From NCBI RefSeq assembly GCF_024436375.1, contig NZ_JAFMZM010000005.1, positions 434,001-498,000 of the forward strand: a stretch of 64,000 nucleotides of DNA, read 5' to 3'. The notes below the pieces were generated by a model, which was not told where the DNA came from, ran no database searches, and saw nothing but the letters and a program-made list of their open reading frames with translations. This document shows, one piece after another, positions 1-9,090 of this stretch (position 1 is its first letter; every line of letters starts with the position of its first letter). Source of the DNA: Nocardioides astragali. GTDB lineage: Bacteria; Actinomycetota; Actinomycetes; Propionibacteriales; Nocardioidaceae. The position numbers were made by a program, and so were the translations under genes.

Positions 1-465
1 TTCCACGCCAACGGCCACCGACTCTCCGACGTCGACGGTGCGCGGATGCTTGTGGCCTTGGAGACGATCAACACCCGGGACGCGCTCTGGGATGACATGA
101 GTCGGGAGAACTCCACCTCCCACATGGCCATCTGGACCGACCTCACCCGCCGCGGTCCGGACGAGGTCCGCGCGGCGCCGGCCTCCATGCTCGGCTTCGC
201 CAGCTGGCTGCACGGCGACGGCGCCAGAGCCTGGTGCGCGCTCGACCAAGTGCCCGTCGACCAGCCCTACTCCATGGCCGCCATCGTCGCCTCGGCCTTG
301 CAGAACGGCCTGCACCCCAGGGAGTGGGAGCGCCAGCAGGCGCAGATGCGCGAGGTCGCAAGTGAGCTTGACGAGTCGTTCGTGCCGAAGCCGCCTGGCC
401 ACCACACGCAGCGGGACGTCGCGCGGACCCAGCCCACCACCGACCGGCCGGCTCCCGGCCGCTGA
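1..465 (+). CDS. DUF4192-type protein, C-terminal part (5' cut by window edge)
   Basis: The reading frame is open from the first base, so this is the 3' part of a longer gene; 154 residues are visible. The core stretch with SWLHGDGARAWCALDQ followed by a D-PYSMA motif is the signature I associate with DUF4192, a family of unknown function widespread in actinomycetes and often present in integrated or conjugative elements. The last ~35 residues are Pro/Arg-rich and probably disordered. It is followed after 13 bases by a small gene, suggesting co-transcription. Function is unknown. Confidence 0.7.
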   Translation, partial: FHANGHRLSDVDGARMLVALETINTRDALWDDMSRENSTSHMAIWTDLTRRGPDEVRAAPASMLGFASWLHGDGARAWCALDQVPVDQPYSMAAIVASALQNGLHPREWERQQAQMREVASELDESFVPKPPGHHTQRDVARTQPTTDRPAPGR

Positions 466-478
466 GGAGGACACCCGG

Positions 479-634
479 ATGGACGAGCAGGACAACACCG
501 CAACGCGGCAGAGTGCGAAGGAACGACAGCTGCGCCGCCTGGTCGTGCCGGCACCCGCCGCGTACGACCCCAGTAGGCGCATCGACGTCGTCCACAACCC
601 CGACCTCGCCCTTCTGTGGGGTACGAATGAGTAG
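479..634 (+). CDS. Small hypothetical protein (51 aa)
   Basis: The ATG at 479 lies behind a good ribosome binding site (gaggagg at 464-470, overlapping the end of the DUF4192 gene). The product is 51 residues, charged and without a membrane segment or known motif. An internal run KERQLRRLVVP looks helical. It overlaps the next small reading frame by 8 bases, consistent with a tightly packed accessory operon. I do not recognise the family. Confidence 0.5.
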   Translation: MDEQDNTATRQSAKERQLRRLVVPAPAAYDPSRRIDVVHNPDLALLWGTNE

Positions 635-870
635 CGCGCGCGACTTCGAGGACGCTGATGGAGAGCTCGGCCGATGGATCGACGCTCGGACCATCGAGCT
701 GCTTGAGGATCTGGAAAAGCACCTGGGGACGTCGCTTTGACGAGGCACGAGTCCGCGAACTGGTGACGGCATACCTCGGGCAGCGGGGGACGACCGAGGC
801 TCTGTCGGAGGAGGATCGATTCTCGCTTCTCAACGGCGCAGCTATCGCACTCCTCGGCGAGGAGCGTTGA
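627..870 (+). pseudogene. Small hypothetical gene split by a single-base frameshift
   Basis: A frame starting ATG at 627 encodes 37 residues (MSSARDFEDADGELGRW... to ...LEKHLGTSL) and stops at 740. The +1 frame immediately continues with DEARVRELVTAYLGQRG and stops at 870. Removing one T from the ttt at 736-738 joins them into one ~80-residue helical protein (GTSL-DEARVREL). The second half has its own possible GTG start at 763. Either a real frameshift or a homopolymer sequencing error; the function is unknown. Confidence 0.45.
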
Positions 871-1034
871 TCGTCGAATCGGGCAAGTTCAGCGACTTCC
901 TCACGGCTGATGAACTCAGCCAAACGCGCCACACCCGCTGAGGTGAACTCTGCCGAACCACGTACAACCACCGTCCGCTGGTGTCAGGGTGCTGTTGACA
1001 ACAGTCCGCAGGACCGACCAGCAGTGGGGGAAAC

Positions 1035-1727
1035 GTGCACAACAGACTTATCCGAGCACTCGCGCTCATCATTATCGCTCTGGGCTTGACCAGCTTCGCG
1101 CAGTCACCGGCCACGGCCGTCGTTGACCGCGACTGCGGGGACTTCCCGAGCCAAGCGGCTGCCCAGAACTTCTTCCTCGCCAACGGCGGCCCCCAGAGTG
1201 ACCCGCACGGGCTTGATAGTGAAGGCGACGGAATCGCCTGCGAGTCCAACCCGTGCCCGTGCATCGGTCGCGGCACCAACACCCAGAACCCGGTGACCAC
1301 CCCGCCTCCGCCGAAGGTCTACCGCGAGACCGGCAACGTGACGCAGATTGTCGACGGCGACACCCTGAAGGTCCGTCTCCGCACCGGCGGCGTCGTGTCC
1401 GTACGCATGCTCGGCATCAACACCCCTGAGCGCGGCCGTTGTGGCTCGGACGAGGCCACTGACAACCTCGGCAAGCTCGCCCCTGTCCGGTCGACCGTGC
1501 ACCTCGTGTCCGACCCCAGCCAAGCCGCCAAGGACCGGTACGGCCGACTCCTGCGCTACGTGAAGCGCCAAGGTGGCTACAACGATCTGTCTTACCGGCA
1601 GGCGTGGAACGGGTACACCAAGCGTTACGTCTTCGGCGGCAAGCCGGTCAACCGGGACCGCGACTACGTGCGTGCGATCGCCAGCGCGCGCAGCAACGTC
1701 CGCGGCCTGTGGGCAAGCTGCTGGTAG
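1035..1727 (+). CDS. Secreted thermonuclease-family protein with excalibur domain
   Basis: GTG start at 1035 behind tgggggaaa. Residues 1-30 form a Sec signal peptide. Residues ~33-80 form an excalibur calcium-binding module (DRDCGDFPSQAAAQNFF, DSEGDGIACE with paired Cys). Residues ~98-228 match the staphylococcal nuclease fold: VDGDTLKV, VRMLGINTPE and DRYGRLLRYV carry the expected Asp, Arg and Glu catalytic positions. It probably hydrolyses extracellular DNA or RNA in a Ca-dependent way. The gene stands alone with a strong terminator 15 bases after its stop. The order excalibur then nuclease is reversed relative to many homologues, where excalibur is C-terminal. Confidence 0.85.
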   Translation: MHNRLIRALALIIIALGLTSFAQSPATAVVDRDCGDFPSQAAAQNFFLANGGPQSDPHGLDSEGDGIACESNPCPCIGRGTNTQNPVTTPPPPKVYRETGNVTQIVDGDTLKVRLRTGGVVSVRMLGINTPERGRCGSDEATDNLGKLAPVRSTVHLVSDPSQAAKDRYGRLLRYVKRQGGYNDLSYRQAWNGYTKRYVFGGKPVNRDRDYVRAIASARSNVRGLWASCW

Positions 1728-1742
1728 TCCTCAACGTCCACA

Positions 1743-1781
1743 AGCAGGCCCCGACTCGGCACGAACGAGTCGGGGCCTGCT
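1743..1781 (+). terminator. Rho-independent-type hairpin after the thermonuclease gene
   Basis: A perfect 16-bp stem (arms 1743-1758 and 1766-1781, gcaggccccgactcg and its complement) closes a 7-base loop. It lies 15 bases past the thermonuclease stop codon. There is no long T tract, as is usual in high-GC actinomycetes. Confidence 0.75.
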
Positions 1782-1801
1782 GCGTCAATGGGGCACCGTG
1801 A

Positions 1802-2170
1802 CCGGCAGGCGATGAAAGACTCGCCGACGTCACTCGTGTTGAACGTTGGGAGAAGCACTCCGAGATCCCGCTCGTCCTGCTCGCCTCCGCGTTCGTCGTG
1901 GCCTACGCCTGGCCGGTCGTCGATCCCACCCTCGAATCAGACCTGCGGGACACCCTGACCCTCCTGTCCTGGACGGTATGGGCCGCGTTCGCGGTCGATC
2001 TTGCGGTGAGACCTGTCCTCGCTGATGACAGGCGTCGCTACGCCCTGCGTCACTGGTACGACGTCGCTCTGGTGGTCCTCCCGGTGCTGCGGGCGCTAGG
2101 GCTGCTCCGCCAGGTGTCGCCCGATCACGAGCAGGCGCACGATGGACGCGAGAGCCAGCCGCGGCCGGAG
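1802..2170 (+). pseudogene. Truncated voltage-gated ion channel-like protein (N-terminal half)
   Basis: The frame from 1802 reads RVERWEKHSEIPLVLLAS, then two hydrophobic helices (LASAFVVAYAWPVV and LLSWTVWAAFAVDLAVRP), then YALRHWYDVALVVLPVLRALGLLR. This is the S1-S3/S4-like start of actinobacterial potassium-channel-like proteins. After LGLLRQV the homology ends and the frame runs on to 2266 with unrelated charged sequence. The pore region is absent and no ATG/GTG/TTG start precedes the conserved block (first in-frame start is GTG 1898, inside helix 1). I call it a 5' remnant of a channel gene. Confidence 0.5.
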
Positions 2171-2306
2171 TACAACGACGACGAGAACTGGCGCCTGCTA
2201 GCAGGAAGTGCTCGAGGAGCGCGACCGCGAATGGTGGCGGAGGCCAAACCGGACGACGAGGAGTGATTCCCCAGGGGCCAAGCGGCATGAGCTCGTCCTG
2301 GGCGTC

Positions 2307-2729
2307 TCAAGGCGAGATCTGGCGACGCTGCTTCGCGACCTCGGCACGGACCGCGAGCTCGAGGTGGTCGAGCCGGAACCATCGCCGTCCTCCCGCCAGT
2401 GTCGACGGCAGCCGCCCACGCACGGCACGCGCCCGCAGGGCCACCACCGAGCACCCCAGGACCGCCGCTGCGGCGGGCGCCGGTAGCCACTCGTAGTCGT
2501 CGTCCGGCGGCAGTGGACCGAAGCGCGGCTCAGACCTGCTGGCCCGGCGTCGCTCCCGCTCGTGTTCTGCCTGCGCCCGCTGCTCTCGCAGCTGCAGTAC
2601 CTGGTCTCGCGACAAGCTCGGCCGCGCCCGCCTCGGCATGAGGTCACCCCGACGCACGATCTTCGGCACCAAGCTGACGTGTACCCCGAGCAGTCCGGCG
2701 GCCTCTCGCTGCGTCACCCACTCGGACAT
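2307..2729 (-). CDS. Helix-turn-helix DNA-binding protein (two HTH-like modules)
   Basis: Start chosen at the ATG at 2729 because MSEWVTQREAAGLLGV is a typical excisionase/MerR-type helix-turn-helix opening; the frame extends further upstream without recognisable sequence. The 140-residue product has a first HTH at ~5-50, an Arg/Glu-rich coiled linker (RDQVLQLREQRAQAEHERERRR), and a second HTH-like segment at ~85-125 (EWLPAPAAAAVLGCSVVALRARAVRGRLP). Likely a regulator or recombination directionality-type protein of the surrounding accessory DNA. Divergent from the gene at 2962. Confidence 0.6.
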   Translation of the reverse strand: MSEWVTQREAAGLLGVHVSLVPKIVRRGDLMPRRARPSLSRDQVLQLREQRAQAEHERERRRASRSEPRFGPLPPDDDYEWLPAPAAAAVLGCSVVALRARAVRGRLPSTLAGGRRWFRLDHLELAVRAEVAKQRRQISP

Positions 2730-2961
2730 GGTCAGAAGGCTAGCTCCGGAGCGGGATCCTGACTGCGACCAGAGCCAGCCCGCCGATCCCGAACACGAGC
2801 GTCGCGTCGCGCCGCGCATCACGACGGCAGACTGGTCGCCTGCGGGCGTCAAGGGTTCGTTCGGCGACATCGCGTTGAGGCTTGGGCGCGATTCAGTCGT
2901 CATGGTTGATCGCTCAGGGGCCTCGTGCGTACCTAGGTGACCAGGAAAGCGAGGTGGACCC

Positions 2962-3303
2962 ATGAGCCATTGTCCAGCCGAGAACCCGATCCCCGGAGTT
3001 GTCACCTTCACCGCCCGCGGCAACGCCGCCCTCGATCAGCTGGTCGAGGCACTGGTGGCCGAGTGCGACGGCTCTGCCACGAGCATCGCCGATCTCCTCG
3101 AACAGGTGCTGGAAGCCGACATCGAGGACCTGGCCGACTCCCTCAGCCAGAGCGCCCAGCCGGCGCAGCCCGCGAGCCTCGACGTCGATGAGCTTGAGCC
3201 GTCGGCCGAGAGCCCCGACGACGCGGCGCGTCGCCGGCTCTCGACCCGGTCGCCGTTGGCGGGCGGCAATCCCAACGCACCCGGCACGGGCATCCCGCGC
3301 TGA
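2962..3303 (+). CDS. Hypothetical protein (113 aa), acidic
   Basis: ATG at 2962 follows gaggtgg at 2950-2956. The product starts MSHCPAENPIPGVVTFTARGN, has an acidic helical middle (LVEALVAECD, IADLLEQVLEADIEDLADSL) and a low-complexity Ser/Ala/Pro tail. No membrane segment or known domain is visible. It precedes the broken AAA ATPase by 71 bases. The helical middle could be a protein-interaction segment, but I do not recognise the family. Confidence 0.5.
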   Translation: MSHCPAENPIPGVVTFTARGNAALDQLVEALVAECDGSATSIADLLEQVLEADIEDLADSLSQSAQPAQPASLDVDELEPSAESPDDAARRRLSTRSPLAGGNPNAPGTGIPR

Positions 3304-3374
3304 CGGGCAAGACTAAAGGGTTTAAAGGACGCTAAAGCTCGGGCGATATTCAAAGCGTTCAAAGAGGTTGATAC

Positions 3375-4493
3375 GTGTCTGGTGTGAACCCCTTCACCTC
3401 GACGTCGGGACCAGTCCGCCTCTGCTGGTCGGCCGCGATACCGACCTGGACGACTTCCGCGAGGGGCTTCGGGGAGGCCCCGGATCGCCTGAGCGCGCCA
3501 CGTTGGTCACGGGGCTGCGCGGCACAGGGAAGACGGTCATGCTCAACGCCTACGAGGACGTGGCCGGCGCGGAAGGCTGGCTGGTGATCTCCGAGACCGC
3601 GACGCCGAACCTCATCGACCGGATCACCCATGAGCACCTGCCGCGCCTGCTAGTGAAGTCGATCCTCTCCAGACCGAGTCGCGCGTGACCGGCGTCTCGC
3701 TCCCGGGCGGGTTCGGCGCCGACCGCGAGGTCTCCGAGCGCCATACTCCCCGCCCGGGGCTGCGGTCCCAGTTGAACTTGCTGACCGACCTCTTGGCCGA
3801 GCGAGGCGGCGGTGGTGTCCTCATCACCGTCGACGAGGTCCACCGCAATGGCCTGAACGATCTACGCGAGCTCGGAACCACGATCCAGCATGCCTTCCGC
3901 GAGTGCCGCAACGTCGCGTTCGTCGGGGCCGGCCTGCCCTCCGCTGTCGACGACCTGCTCTCCGATGAGGTTTCGACGTTCCTGCGCCGCGCCGACCAGC
4001 GCCACCTCCGCACGGTCCGGCCCGAGGACGTCGCCGCGGCGATCGCCGTGCCCGTCCGTGATGCCGGCCGAGACATCACTCCTGGCCCTGCAGGTCGCCG
4101 TGGCCGGAACCGGCGGCTACCCCTTTCATGATCCAGCTCGTCGGACAGCACGCCTGGCGGGCCGACAGCACCGCCGCGACCATCGACGTCGACCAAGCTC
4201 GCCGCGGCGTCGACCAGGCGCGCCGCAAGGTCGGGCAGCTCGTCCACGCCAGCGCTCTGGCCGACCTTTCCGCCGTCGACCGCTCCTTCCTCGCCGCCAT
4301 GGCCCACGACGACGGCCCGAGCCGCATGGGCGACATCGCCTCCCGCCTCGGCGTCGACGCCACCTACGCCAGCCAGTACCGGCTGCGACTGATCGCCGCG
4401 GAGGTGATCGAGCCGCGCGGCCACGGACTGGTCGACTTCACCCTCCCGGGCCTGCGCGACTACCTGCGCGAGCATGCGGCGAGCAGCCACTGA
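3375..4493 (+). pseudogene. AAA-family ATPase with C-terminal winged helix, broken by four frameshifts
   Basis: Pieces in three frames make one ordered protein. They are VNPFTSTSG from the GTG at 3375, then PPLLVGRDTDLDDF and Walker A TGLRGTGKTVML (frame 2), then VLITVDEVHR (Walker B) and FVGAGLPS (frame 1). LALQVAVAGTGGYPF follows in frame 2, and MIQLVGQHAWRA to RMGDIASRLGVDATYASQYRLRL winged helix in frame 0. Each join is mended by one base, for example one G near 3409 or one T in the ttt before 4128. The family is an actinobacterial ORC/Cdc6-like ATP-binding protein. Multiple hits suggest a decayed gene, or homopolymer errors in the assembly. Confidence 0.7.
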
Positions 4494-4618
4494 GGCCCGA
4501 CGACCTGCGGCTTCCACCGGCCACCTGATCCGCGCCAAGCCGTCTGGAACAGCAGATGAGGGCAACTTCCAAGCCCGCCCGAGAACCACAGCGGATGGAT
4601 TGTCGAGGAAGTTCCTGA

Positions 4619-6178
4619 TCAGCGCGCGTGCCGCCGCGGTGGAGCGCTGCTCGTCGCTGGCCTGGGCTCATTTGTGTGGGACCGAGCCTGAACGATCCCC
4701 TTCCCTCTCGCCTGCCATCCCGCGGATCCGGAGACTGCCCCACTTTCGACGGTGCCTCCCGGCGAGTGGATCGTGGCGATGGCGGATGCTGTGCTGCAGG
4801 CCTCGGTTGTGGCGTCGCCCGCGGAGCGCAGCGCCTCGGCAACGGGTTGGGGGAGCGGCACCAGGCGTTTGGCGAGAATGTCGGCTGGAGAGACCCAGAC
4901 GACGTCGCCCTCGGTCGGTGGGGTGGCCAGCCCGGCCTCGACGTCGTTGTGTGCTCGGCGGGATAGGGCGCGGGCTGGACCGACGAGGTTGGGTGCGTCT
5001 GCCTTCTCGGCTACGACGTGCGCGAGCTCGGACCCAGCCTCGATCGCGCGGAGCGTGGCCATGGTGGCCTGGGGGAGTCCTGGCCGGGTGGCGATGACCT
5101 GCGGTGTCGCCAGCGTGGTGGTGGCGTGGGTGATCTGGCGGTACGCGGCGCGGACCTCCGCGGCCGCGCGGGCCAGTGGGTCCTCGAGGCGGGCACCTGA
5201 CGGAGCGAGGTCGCCCCAGCGGCTGGCCAGGTTGCCCCAGGCGCGGCCTGCTTCGGCGATTGCGGGCACCAGGCGGTCCGAGGGCACGAGGATGCCGGCG
5301 GTGGCGGCCGCATCGACGAGCACAATGCTCGCGCCGGCGATGAGTCCCTGGGTGCGGGTGATGAGCAGGACGTTGGCCGGCTCGATGTGGTGGGCGAGGG
5401 CGCGGTGGGACTGGATGTCCCAGGTGGCCAGCGCCTGGGCGAGACGGCCGGGATCGTCAACGGGCCGGATCGCCTCGCCGGCGAGGGCTTGGGCGAACCG
5501 GTCGGTCAGGTAGCCGCGTGCGGTGTTCTCGCACCCGGACATGCGGTCGACCCAGACCCCGGTCGGCGCGACTGCGTAGGGGGAGTGGTGCTGGGCGAGC
5601 TGGACGCGGCGACCTGACCCGCGGACGTCGTTGACGCGATCGCGTCCGTTGTCGTGCAGGGCCACGTTGACGGCGTGGGCGGTCAGATAGAGCCCGTGCA
5701 TGATCCTGGTCCGGGCCGCCTCGAGGTCGCGGTGGGCGTCGGGCTGCTCGTGGGGGACCTGGGAGCCGTAGCGGCGCACCAGGGCTGCGGCCTCGAGCAG
5801 TGTCTGGGTCATCTGGTCGACGCGGGGGTCGGTCGGTCCCTGACCTGGCCAGGCCGTCCGGCCGGTCAGGCTGGCCTCGATGGTCGCGGCGTGCGCGGAG
5901 AGGCTGGTGATCGGCCGATCGCGCTCGTCGACGCCAGGTCGACGCCCGGGCAACGAGGCCCACAGATCCTTGGCGGCCGCGACCATCGTCGGCCAACTCC
6001 GCAGCAGCGTGCCGGCGTCGTCGCCTCCGACGTCCATGAGCAGCTGGCGAGCCAGATAGTCGACGTCGAAGAGCATCTCGCCGACGCTGCGTACGTCGCG
6101 CGAGGTCATCGGGATCTGGTCGGCGTCGAAGAGCTCCTCGTCGATGTCGGCGTACGCGAGGCGCAGGTCAGTACCCAT
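4619..6178 (-). CDS. Conserved hypothetical protein (519 aa)
   Basis: Start taken at ATG 6178 (MGTDLRLAYADIDEELFDADQIP), two bases after the stop of the upstream gene; an ATG 12 bases earlier overlaps that gene. The protein is Ala-rich and almost wholly helical with no signal peptide or obvious membrane segment. The central part (QSHRALAHHIEPANVLLITRTQG) is well conserved in character, and the last ~60 residues are low complexity. It forms a two-gene unit with the 121-residue gene at 6180. Similar pairs occur on actinobacterial integrated elements, but I cannot assign a function. Confidence 0.55.
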   Translation of the reverse strand: MGTDLRLAYADIDEELFDADQIPMTSRDVRSVGEMLFDVDYLARQLLMDVGGDDAGTLLRSWPTMVAAAKDLWASLPGRRPGVDERDRPITSLSAHAATIEASLTGRTAWPGQGPTDPRVDQMTQTLLEAAALVRRYGSQVPHEQPDAHRDLEAARTRIMHGLYLTAHAVNVALHDNGRDRVNDVRGSGRRVQLAQHHSPYAVAPTGVWVDRMSGCENTARGYLTDRFAQALAGEAIRPVDDPGRLAQALATWDIQSHRALAHHIEPANVLLITRTQGLIAGASIVLVDAAATAGILVPSDRLVPAIAEAGRAWGNLASRWGDLAPSGARLEDPLARAAAEVRAAYRQITHATTTLATPQVIATRPGLPQATMATLRAIEAGSELAHVVAEKADAPNLVGPARALSRRAHNDVEAGLATPPTEGDVVWVSPADILAKRLVPLPQPVAEALRSAGDATTEACSTASAIATIHSPGGTVESGAVSGSAGWQARGKGIVQARSHTNEPRPATSSAPPRRHAR

Positions 6179-6179
6179 T

Positions 6180-6545
6180 TCAGTAGCCAAGGCCGCCCGC
6201 TTCCCGGATGAGGTCGCACAGGTCGACGACCAGCTGCGAGCCGTGGACGAGGTCCGGCTGGTGCAGCGGTAGCGGGCGGGTCAGCTCCTCGGCCGCGGTG
6301 AGCAGCTGCAGGGGCGTGCGCTCCTCGAGGTCGGGGAGCGGTTCGACGTCGGGCAGCTCGTAGTCGTCGGGCAGCAGGGCGCTGGCCTGGGAGTGCGCGA
6401 GGTAGACACCCAGCCCGAGGTCGTGGAGCGGGGAGTCGGGGGCGGCCTCGTCGGCGTCGCTCCACACCTGGGCAGCGGCCTGGTGCAGCAGCTGCGCGAT
6501 CGAGCCGAGTCGGTCCCAGGTGCCGTCAGCGTGGAGGGTGTCCAC
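6180..6545 (-). CDS. Conserved hypothetical protein (121 aa), first gene of a pair
   Basis: The GTG at 6545 is preceded by aaaggaacaccc, giving VDTLHADGTWDRLGSIAQLLHQAAAQVW. The product is acidic and helical (LPDDYELPDVEPLPDLEERTP) and ends GLGY two bases before the ATG of the 519-residue gene. No known motif. The tight spacing implies the two products are made together and possibly act together. Confidence 0.55.
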   Translation of the reverse strand: MDTLHADGTWDRLGSIAQLLHQAAAQVWSDADEAAPDSPLHDLGLGVYLAHSQASALLPDDYELPDVEPLPDLEERTPLQLLTAAEELTRPLPLHQPDLVHGSQLVVDLCDLIREAGGLGY

Positions 6546-6764
6546 GGGTGTTCCTTTCAGTCGGAGGTCGGTCTGGCCCAGTAACCCACGTCCCGGCTGC
6601 GGCCCGCTGCGCCGAGCGGCGGGCTGTGGATAACTCAGGGTGCTGTCGGCACCTGGGCACAAACTGGTCTCGTTCGCCTATGTCGTTCGGCGGTTGCCGG
6701 ACGATCACCGCGATCAAAGTCAAGAGATCCGCACTAGTGCTGCAAGATGGAGGAGGGTCGCGAG

Positions 6765-7898
6765 ATGAGGTTCCCTATCACCGTGCTGAGAGCCGTGACG
6801 CTGGCGCCGGCACTGCTGGTGAGCTTCGTCCTCACCGTGGTGGTGTGTGCTCTGCTCCCGCCGGCGTTGGGCCTGGTGGCGTTCATGGCTGCTGGCGGCG
6901 TGCTGGTCGCGCTGGCGCTGGGGCAGCTGCAGGAGCCTGCGATCGCGGCGTTGACCAGGTCGCGGCCGGCGACGGAAGCCGATTTCCGGGTGATGGCGCC
7001 GGTGTTGGCCGAGCTGGGCAGCCGCGGTCTCGACGTCGGCGCGCTGTTCGTGCGCCGGACCCAGCGACCGAGCACCCCGGTGGCGACGGCGATCGGCCGG
7101 CGCACCGTGGTGGTCAGCCCTGGGCTGGTCGAGGCGACGTACCGCGGCGGTGTGACCGGCGCGGAGGCGGCCGCCGCGCTGGCTCACGCGGTCGGCCGGC
7201 GGCAAGCGATCCGGCCGCGTCTGGAGCTCGCACTGCTCGCGGCGACGACGCCGTGGCGGCTGATGGTCGCGACGTTCCGCGGCGTCGGCCGGGCCTTCGC
7301 CTGGCTTCCGTTCATGCGGTTGGCCTGGACGCTGCGCGGCGCCGTGGGGGTGATCTGCGTGGTGCAGTCGGTCGCCGAGGACCGGGCCTGGGCCGGTCTG
7401 CTCGGGGCCGCGGTCATCGCGCTGACCTATCTGGTGCCGGCGGCCGGCCGGCGGATCGAGCTCCACGCGGAGGCCGAGGCCGACCAGTTCGTGGTCTCGC
7501 TCGGCTTCGGTCCCGTGCTGGCAGGTCTGCTGCGGCGATACGGGCACCCGATGACCCTCGAGCGGATGCAGCGCCTGGAGACCGCCGTGCAGCCCCAACG
7601 GCCGCAGCTGCACCTCGTGCACCGCTGGGCATTTTCGCGTTCTACCGGTCCTCTTCGAAGGCGCATGTGGAGCGGTGCGCAGGCAGTCGCGGCCGTCTCC
7701 CAGGTCGACAGGGTGTTTGCCCAGGGAGCTCCTGGGGCAGGGTCGAACGCACCGGACAGATTAGGCCCTCCATCTCGGGGAGAACACGTTGCGCATCACA
7801 CCCGTCCTCACGTGCACAGCACTCGCCACAGTGCTTGCAACTACCGCTCTGGCGCCATTCAAGCCAGCGGCCGCCAGCGCCCAAGGGGGCCGGGCTAG
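6765..7898 (+). CDS. Membrane protein related to M48-type peptidases, catalytic motif degenerate, 3' end run-on
   Basis: ATG 6765 follows ggagga at 6749-6754. The N-terminus has two membrane helices (residues ~10-30 and ~35-55), then a soluble region with VVVSPGLVEATYRGGVTGAEAAAALAHAVGRR, which aligns in position with the AxxAHExGH zinc motif of HtpX-like peptidases. Here only one His remains and the Glu is missing, so proteolysis is unlikely. A second membrane pair lies near residues 190-225. After LHLVHR (about 7625) the sequence becomes Arg/Pro-rich without family character and overlaps the next gene by 110 bases, so the natural 3' end is probably lost. Confidence 0.5.
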   Translation: MRFPITVLRAVTLAPALLVSFVLTVVVCALLPPALGLVAFMAAGGVLVALALGQLQEPAIAALTRSRPATEADFRVMAPVLAELGSRGLDVGALFVRRTQRPSTPVATAIGRRTVVVSPGLVEATYRGGVTGAEAAAALAHAVGRRQAIRPRLELALLAATTPWRLMVATFRGVGRAFAWLPFMRLAWTLRGAVGVICVVQSVAEDRAWAGLLGAAVIALTYLVPAAGRRIELHAEAEADQFVVSLGFGPVLAGLLRRYGHPMTLERMQRLETAVQPQRPQLHLVHRWAFSRSTGPLRRRMWSGAQAVAAVSQVDRVFAQGAPGAGSNAPDRLGPPSRGEHVAHHTRPHVHSTRHSACNYRSGAIQASGRQRPRGPG

Positions 7899-8250
7899 CG
7901 GCCTACAACGACTGCTGTCGCACGACGGCGGACAGATCCTGGCCTGCCGCGCCAAGTCCAGCTCCGGGTTCATCGAAACCAGATGGGCCATCAGAAACAC
8001 CCGCGACAACGACGTCGTCAAGGCCACCGTCAAGCAGCGCGCCATCGACTTCAGCGGAAACTGGAGCGAGTGGCACCTCCCCTACTCCAAGACTGGGTGG
8101 ATCAACCCCGGCGTCACCCGCAACATCTCGAAGACCAGCAGCAGCGACCCGACCTGGGCAAACCACCAAACTCGCGTCACCCTCACCTCACGCGCCTCCG
8201 ACACAAGTAGAAACCGCGTCTTCACCTGGAACGACCTACCCCGCTGCTGA
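7789..8250 (+). CDS. Secreted hypothetical protein (153 aa)
   Basis: TTG start at 7789 behind gggaga; the first ~32 residues form a clear Sec signal peptide ending after AAASA. The mature part has two Cys (ACRAKS near residue 53 and the C-terminal residue 153) that could form a disulfide, several WS/W motifs (NWSEWHLPY) and Thr/Ser-rich strands. The likely fold is a small secreted beta domain. No family recognised. Confidence 0.6.
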   Translation: MRITPVLTCTALATVLATTALAPFKPAAASAQGGRASGLQRLLSHDGGQILACRAKSSSGFIETRWAIRNTRDNDVVKATVKQRAIDFSGNWSEWHLPYSKTGWINPGVTRNISKTSSSDPTWANHQTRVTLTSRASDTSRNRVFTWNDLPRC

Positions 8251-8642
8251 AAGCGCGTCGCACCCCGTGTAAGGGGCGATCGCCGTCCGGCCGCGAGCGC
8301 GAATCCGACGCCAACCGGCACGGCAGAGACGTCGAAGCATGTCCTTGACTTGAGCGAGGACCCACCCCAGGCGCAGTTGGTCGGGCCATTGGCGTGAACC
8401 CGCGTGAATTCAACAACTTCGAGCACGGGCGCGCTCGCCTCCCGACTTGCTGTCGTGTCTGGCGACGGCCGCAAGTCGGACCGCTCCCCGTCGACAGGGG
8501 GAGGCACGCCGACGGGGGATGGGCGCACCACGGGTCGGCGGGGAGCGGCGGGCGCTACCGTAGCGGGCCTGACGACTCGCGATCCATGACGGCGAGCCCC
8601 GTCGTCATGCTGGAACGACTGAGCCTCAGACGCGGAAGCGCG
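8251..8642. other. Intergenic region, no gene seen
   Basis: 392 bases between converging genes. No reading frame looks coding. An 8-bp stem with ccccgtcg and cgacgggg arms (about 8486-8518) may serve as a terminator for the minus-strand gene at 8643. Confidence 0.4.
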
Positions 8643-8930
8643 TCAAGCGTCGCGCTGAGGGAGTGCAACGACGTTCGCAGCCACGAGACCGTCGCCGTCG
8701 GTGAGTTCGACCACGGGGCGCAGGTGGTCCTGATGGACCCAGCCGAGCATCTGCATGCCGGGGCCGACGTAGTAGTTGCACATGGCCCACCAGTCGCCGG
8801 TCTCATCGTCGACGGCCCAGGCGCGGAGGAGGCCGCTGTGCTCACCGGCGTGCTCCTGGTCCTCGGCGAGCGTCACTACGACGTCGCGCTGCCCCCAGCC
8901 GTGGAAGGTCTGTGTGATGCGCCTGGTCAT
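8643..8930 (-). CDS. Hypothetical protein (95 aa)
   Basis: ATG at 8930 gives MTRRITQTFHGWGQRDVVVTLAED; an ATG at 8945 would add five residues. The short protein has alternating hydrophobic strands and aromatic motifs (GDWWAMCNYYVGPGMQMLGWV) typical of a small beta fold, and no signal peptide or membrane helix. It stands alone. I do not recognise the family. Confidence 0.5.
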   Translation of the reverse strand: MTRRITQTFHGWGQRDVVVTLAEDQEHAGEHSGLLRAWAVDDETGDWWAMCNYYVGPGMQMLGWVHQDHLRPVVELTDGDGLVAANVVALPQRDA

Positions 8931-9090
8931 CGAGCCAGTGTGCATGGACCGTCGGACAGCGCGAAAGACCCTGTGCCTGCTTGTGGGTGACGTCCGCTAA
9001 CGGGACGCAACCGGATGGCGAGGAACGATCTCGTTCCTTTGTCAAGAGAAGACCACGTTCCCCATCCCGCGCAGCTCGGACCTGCCGCTC

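Noticed and set aside
143..971. Two minus-strand open frames opposite the first genes
   Set aside because: Antisense shadows of the DUF4192 and small genes with Arg/Pro/Ser composition.
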